From Betaproteobacteria bacterium (GTDB lineage: Bacteria; Pseudomonadota; Gammaproteobacteria; Burkholderiales; Rhodocyclaceae), in assembly GCA_016880375.1 (NCBI GenBank), contig JAEHDO010000420.1:1-7759 (forward strand): DNA of 7,759 nt, in the 5' to 3' direction. The notes under the pieces are model-generated. The model had not been told where the DNA came from. It saw only the letters and a program-made list of their open reading frames with translations, and did no database searches. Below, piece by piece: positions 5,401 to 7,759 of this stretch; position 1 is the stretch's first letter; each line of letters begins with the position of its first letter. The translations under genes were made by a program, and so were the position numbers.

Positions 5401-7759
5401 GCGTGCCGCATGGGGCGGATGGCCTGGCCGCGGAACTCGATGAGGTAGCGAGAACAACGCATCCGGCCGCTGTCGAATTGAGCGTGGTGCCCTCCGCCGA
5501 GCCGGAAGCGGCAGTGGCGGCGGAAGAGATCGTTCTCGAGGCGCCCGTCGAGGAACCCGCGGCCGTCGACTCGCCGATTGCCGAGGCGCCTGCCGAACCG
5601 GTTTTGACCGCGGAACAACCCTCGGCCGGGATCACGCCTGCCTTTGAGATTCCGCCTCGCGTCGAGGCGGCACCTGCGCCCCCCCCGTCCCTTGCGGAAG
5701 CCGCCGAAGCCGGCGCGGAACGGCGCAAGCTTCGCCTCAACGACGATCTCGACGAGCAGCTGCTGCCGATATTCCTGGAAGAAGCCGTCGACCTCGTCCG
5801 CGAGATCGGTCTCGAGCTGCGCAACTGGCGTGCCGATCCGAAGGAAATGGAGCCGGCCGGAGCCTTGGCGCGGTTGCTGCACACGCTCAAGGGCAGCGCT
5901 CGCATGGCCGGTGCGATGGGCATGGGCGAACTGGTGCACAGCATGGAGACGCGCCTGGAGAACGTCCTGGCGGCCGAGGCGGTGACTCCGCATTTCCTGG
6001 ATGAGCTCGATACTTCCTTCGACCGGGCCAACTTCCTCCTGGAAGGGCTGCATAAGCGGGCGGCGGGCGTCTTCGAGGAAGAAGCCGAGCCGCAGGCTTT
6101 CCCCACGCAGGGCGTGGCACTGCACCCGGAACGCATTGCAGCCGAGGAAATCGAGGCCGAGGCCGCTGCTGTCCGCGCCATGCTGCGCGTGCGTGCCGAC
6201 CTGATCGATCGCCTGGTCAACGAGGCCGGCGAAATGTCCATCGCCCGTTCCCGCATCGAGGGCGAGATGCGCACCCTGCGCGGCTCGCTGCTCGACCTGA
6301 CGGAAAACGTGATCCGCCTGCGCAGCCAGTTGCGCGAGATCGAGATCCAGGCGGAATCCCAGATGCAGTCGCGCATGGCCCAAGCCCATGAAGTGCAAGT
6401 CGAGTTCGATCCCCTGGAGTTCGACCGCTTTACGCGCTTCCAGGAAATCACGCGGATGATGGCCGAGAGCGTGAACGACGTGACTACCGTGCAGCACGCC
6501 TTGCTGCGCAACCTCGATCACGCGGATGCCGCCATCGTCAGCCAGGCGCGGCAGAATCGCGAGCTGTCGCAGGCATTGATGGGCGTGCGCATGGTGCCTT
6601 TCAACGCCGTGGCCGATCGCCTGTATCGCGTCGTGCGGCTGACGGCCAAGGAACTGGGAAAGAAAGCCAACCTCGACATCCGCGGCGGCCAGGTTGAACT
6701 CGACCGCTCGGTGCTCGAGAAGATGACCGGCCCGATCGAGCACCTGCTGCGCAATGCCATTACACATGGCCTTGAAGAGGCTGCGCAGCGGCAGGCCGCC
6801 GGCAAGGCGGAAATCGGCGAAATCGGCCTGACGCTTTCCCAGGAAGGCAACGAGGTCGTCATCGACATGGTCGACGATGGCGCCGGGCTGAATTTCGAGC
6901 GCATCCGCAGCAAGGCCATCGAGCAGGGTCTGCTCGCCCCCGATCAATACCCGGACGAAACCGCCCTGACGGATTATATTTTCCACCCCGGGTTTTCCAC
7001 TGCCAGGGAGCTTACCGAGATCGCCGGCCGCGGTGTCGGCATGGATGTGGTGAAGTCGGAAACCGCCCAGCTCGGCGGACGCATCGAGGTCAGCTCGACG
7101 CCCGGCAGGGGCGCCCGCTTCAGGATCTATCTGCCATTGACCCTGGCCGTGGCGCAGGCGCTGCTGGTGCGGGTGGGCGGGCGCACCTATGCCATTCCGT
7201 CGGTGATGGTGGAGCAGGTCATGGAGCTCAAGGAAGCGGCCATAGAAAGGATACGCGCCGATGGCGCGGCGGAGTGGCTGGGGAACCGCTTCCCGTATCA
7301 TTTCCTGCCGCGCCTGCTGGGCGACACCCAGTCCATGCCGGAACCGCAGCGCCGCTATTCCCTGCTCCTGCTGCGGGCCGGTACCCAGCGCGTTTCGGTG
7401 CAGGTCGACCAGCTGCGCGGCAACCAGGAAGTCGTCATCAAGAATATCGGGCCGCAGCTGGCGCGGGTGGTCGGCATCGCCGGCGCTACCGTGCTGGGCG
7501 ACGGCGAGGTGGTGCTGATCCTGAACCCCATTGCCCTTGCCAGTCGCGATACCAGGGCGCTTGCCTACGAGGCGGCCATTCCCTCCGCACCCCAGGTCGA
7601 AGCCCCGGCCGTGCCGCGCTTGCCGACGGTAATGGTGGTCGATGACTCCCTGACGGTGCGCAAGATCGCCGGACGGCTCCTCTCCCGGGAGGGCTACCAC
7701 GTTTTGACTGCCAAGGACGGCGTAGACGCCCTGGAGCAATTGCTGGATGTCGTGCCGGA
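2463..7759 (+). CDS. chpA: ChpA/PilL, multi-HPt hybrid CheA-type histidine kinase-response regulator (3' truncated by window)
   Basis: This cytoplasmic kinase of the Pil-Chp system is open from ATG 2463 to the window edge (1765 codons, no stop). Order seen: N-terminal HPt-like domain about 8-115, with His51 in LHQAHGALSIVGL; helical, degenerate HPt-like modules about 160-430 without an obvious phospho-His; a further one about 437-545 where Lys483 (KQIEGALVILG) takes the His position; linker and acidic helices 557-675; HPt about 680-790 (His724, FHTLKGSGRMVGL); Pro/Ala/Glu linker about 800-870; HPt about 875-985 (His919, AHTLAGISGTVGI); linker about 990-1090; HPt about 1092-1200 (His1140, LHTLKGSARMAG); dimerisation helices about 1240-1375; ATPase about 1376-1560; CheW-like domain about 1561-1695; receiver from about 1722. 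The ATPase has the N box HLLRNAITHG (1427-1436), G1 DDGAG (1471-1475), F box FHPGFSTA (1507-1514) and G2 GRGVGMD (1522-1528), so it should be active. The receiver start MVVDDSLTVRK shows Asp1727/Asp1728; its phospho-Asp would lie just past the window. Known role: it takes signals from PilJ through PilI and phosphorylates PilG/PilH-type regulators. I see no separate CheY-binding P2 domain. Confidence 0.93.
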   Translation, partial: MAATTDLDLGPLSWVKGEIDLALGRAHEALGKFAGNPADSAQLKFARTHLHQAHGALSIVGLDGVTQVSEAIELLLAGVEGGQVAATPAVGELAQRAITAIRHYLDEVASGVPNQPLKFLEVYRDLQTARGTERVASSDLFFPDLSLRPPRRTEETSPLSAAEAARRLKAERARFERGFLRWLRNADDIAGIAEMREAVAAIEATQALPAARAFWWITVALLDALAAREVPVDFHVKKLCARIDLQMRRLLEGSKTVAERLVRDALYFVAVAKGGGAQVEQVKGTYQLDALVPTRTADIEPLKPVLRAMRDSLGAAKEAWNKFCAGAAVALPQFHDHAVTLASKGGGLVNNYLARLVAGIAETAQWLRKDPLKQNDTAAMEIATALLLAENALENYEQLGPDFSQQVEIVIERLGALMRGESLADFSAPLLDDMSRRAQERLMMSQVAREILTNLAQIEQALDAFFRDTSRREELSALAGPLKQIEGALVILGQDKAVALLRDCESRIKAFTNPETLPSQQEFEAVAHNLSGLGFFVEALQHGPADLDEILKPVQPKIAPPPEEEAGESPAPSVEAELEQQKRETQALVEALRETPQDEGVREDLKQHLENIRQDASLVADVRLEDEARAALAALAGAPGEAVAGHVEEAVSRVAPMAPMEVAAPSAETLRLAEAASEEIDAELLAIFLEEAHEVLGTIREHLALSRGEPHNHEYLTTIRRGFHTLKGSGRMVGLADLGETAWAIEQVMNKWLQSEQDATPSLYHLLDEAHTLFSAWVAQLEAGGGTHKDAAALVAMAERAKAGADICDQPAEAASPAGPTPSEFEISGPEAALGAAAGEEEITLSLPEQAETPPLVEEIIEVPPAEDTVALGDLVVSRSLYDMYVSEARGHLAVLRLDLNALKLTPQVPPEAMVRAAHTLAGISGTVGIDPVNRLALSLEHALLRLARGSQTCNSGQIGLLGTAISTLDAMIASVAEQRVPHGADGLAAELDEVARTTHPAAVELSVVPSAEPEAAVAAEEIVLEAPVEEPAAVDSPIAEAPAEPVLTAEQPSAGITPAFEIPPRVEAAPAPPPSLAEAAEAGAERRKLRLNDDLDEQLLPIFLEEAVDLVREIGLELRNWRADPKEMEPAGALARLLHTLKGSARMAGAMGMGELVHSMETRLENVLAAEAVTPHFLDELDTSFDRANFLLEGLHKRAAGVFEEEAEPQAFPTQGVALHPERIAAEEIEAEAAAVRAMLRVRADLIDRLVNEAGEMSIARSRIEGEMRTLRGSLLDLTENVIRLRSQLREIEIQAESQMQSRMAQAHEVQVEFDPLEFDRFTRFQEITRMMAESVNDVTTVQHALLRNLDHADAAIVSQARQNRELSQALMGVRMVPFNAVADRLYRVVRLTAKELGKKANLDIRGGQVELDRSVLEKMTGPIEHLLRNAITHGLEEAAQRQAAGKAEIGEIGLTLSQEGNEVVIDMVDDGAGLNFERIRSKAIEQGLLAPDQYPDETALTDYIFHPGFSTARELTEIAGRGVGMDVVKSETAQLGGRIEVSSTPGRGARFRIYLPLTLAVAQALLVRVGGRTYAIPSVMVEQVMELKEAAIERIRADGAAEWLGNRFPYHFLPRLLGDTQSMPEPQRRYSLLLLRAGTQRVSVQVDQLRGNQEVVIKNIGPQLARVVGIAGATVLGDGEVVLILNPIALASRDTRALAYEAAIPSAPQVEAPAVPRLPTVMVVDDSLTVRKIAGRLLSREGYHVLTAKDGVDALEQLLDVVP

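Noticed and set aside
5105..6511. A 468-codon minus-strand frame inside chpA rich in Ser, Arg and Ala.
   Set aside because: It overlaps HPt and kinase domains that are clearly real on the + strand, has low-complexity Ser/Arg/Ala composition and shows no motif.
3765..7739. A 1324-codon open frame on the minus strand opposite chpA.
   Set aside because: Its codons are exactly in register with the chpA codons, so it stays open only because the sense strand avoids TTA, CTA and TCA codons, as expected at this G+C level. It ends precisely at a rare TCA serine codon of chpA (3765-3767). The translated product is His/Gly/Arg/Gln-rich without recognisable domains.
1..7759. Search by eye for tRNA/rRNA, CRISPR arrays, insertion sequences, transposase genes, prophage or toxin-antitoxin genes.
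   Set aside because: The window is almost completely filled by three genes of one known system on one strand, with only 49-bp and 24-bp gaps. No direct-repeat array, inverted terminal repeats or RNA-like stems were seen.

Overview
The window is a GC-rich (by eye well above 60% G+C), fully coding stretch on the + strand. It is best read as the middle of a Pil-Chp cluster, the chemosensory system that controls type IV pilus twitching motility. Three consecutive genes are visible: the 3' end of a CheW-like adaptor (pilI), a complete methyl-accepting chemoreceptor (pilJ), and the 5' part of a very large multi-HPt hybrid CheA kinase (chpA, also called pilL). Both outer genes are cut by the window edges. 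The protein sequences, the codon bias and the PilI-PilJ-ChpA order suggest a betaproteobacterium, possibly of the Rhodocyclales/Sterolibacteriaceae type. That assignment comes from remembered family resemblance, not from a search.

Layout. Positions 1-223 hold the last 73 codons of pilI. A 49-bp gap carries a clear Shine-Dalgarno site for pilJ. pilJ runs 273-2438 (721 aa): a cytoplasmic N-terminal extension, TM1, a periplasmic region with two PilJ-type modules, TM2, a charged linker, HAMP, and a long MCP signalling hairpin without a CheR/CheB-tethering tail. After 24 bp, chpA starts at ATG 2463 and stays open to the window end (1765 codons seen). It has an N-terminal FimL/ChpA-like HPt-like region (His51, then degenerate modules), three recognisable HPt domains (His724, His919, His1140) separated by Ala/Pro/Glu-rich linkers, an extended dimerisation helix pair, a complete CheA-type ATPase, a CheW-like domain, and the first ~45 residues of a fused CheY-like receiver.

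How they work together (known of the family). PilJ senses pilus-linked signals and is coupled by the PilI CheW-like adaptor to the ChpA kinase. ChpA phosphorylates response regulators (PilG and PilH in Pseudomonas), which act on pilus extension and retraction and, in Pseudomonas, on cAMP. The short gaps, shared strand and absence of terminator-like hairpins support one transcript.

I found no RNA gene, mobile element, CRISPR array or repeat array. Nothing here looks like a wholly new system. The points worth a second look are the unusual phosphotransfer-site variants in the kinase and the N-terminal extension of the receptor.
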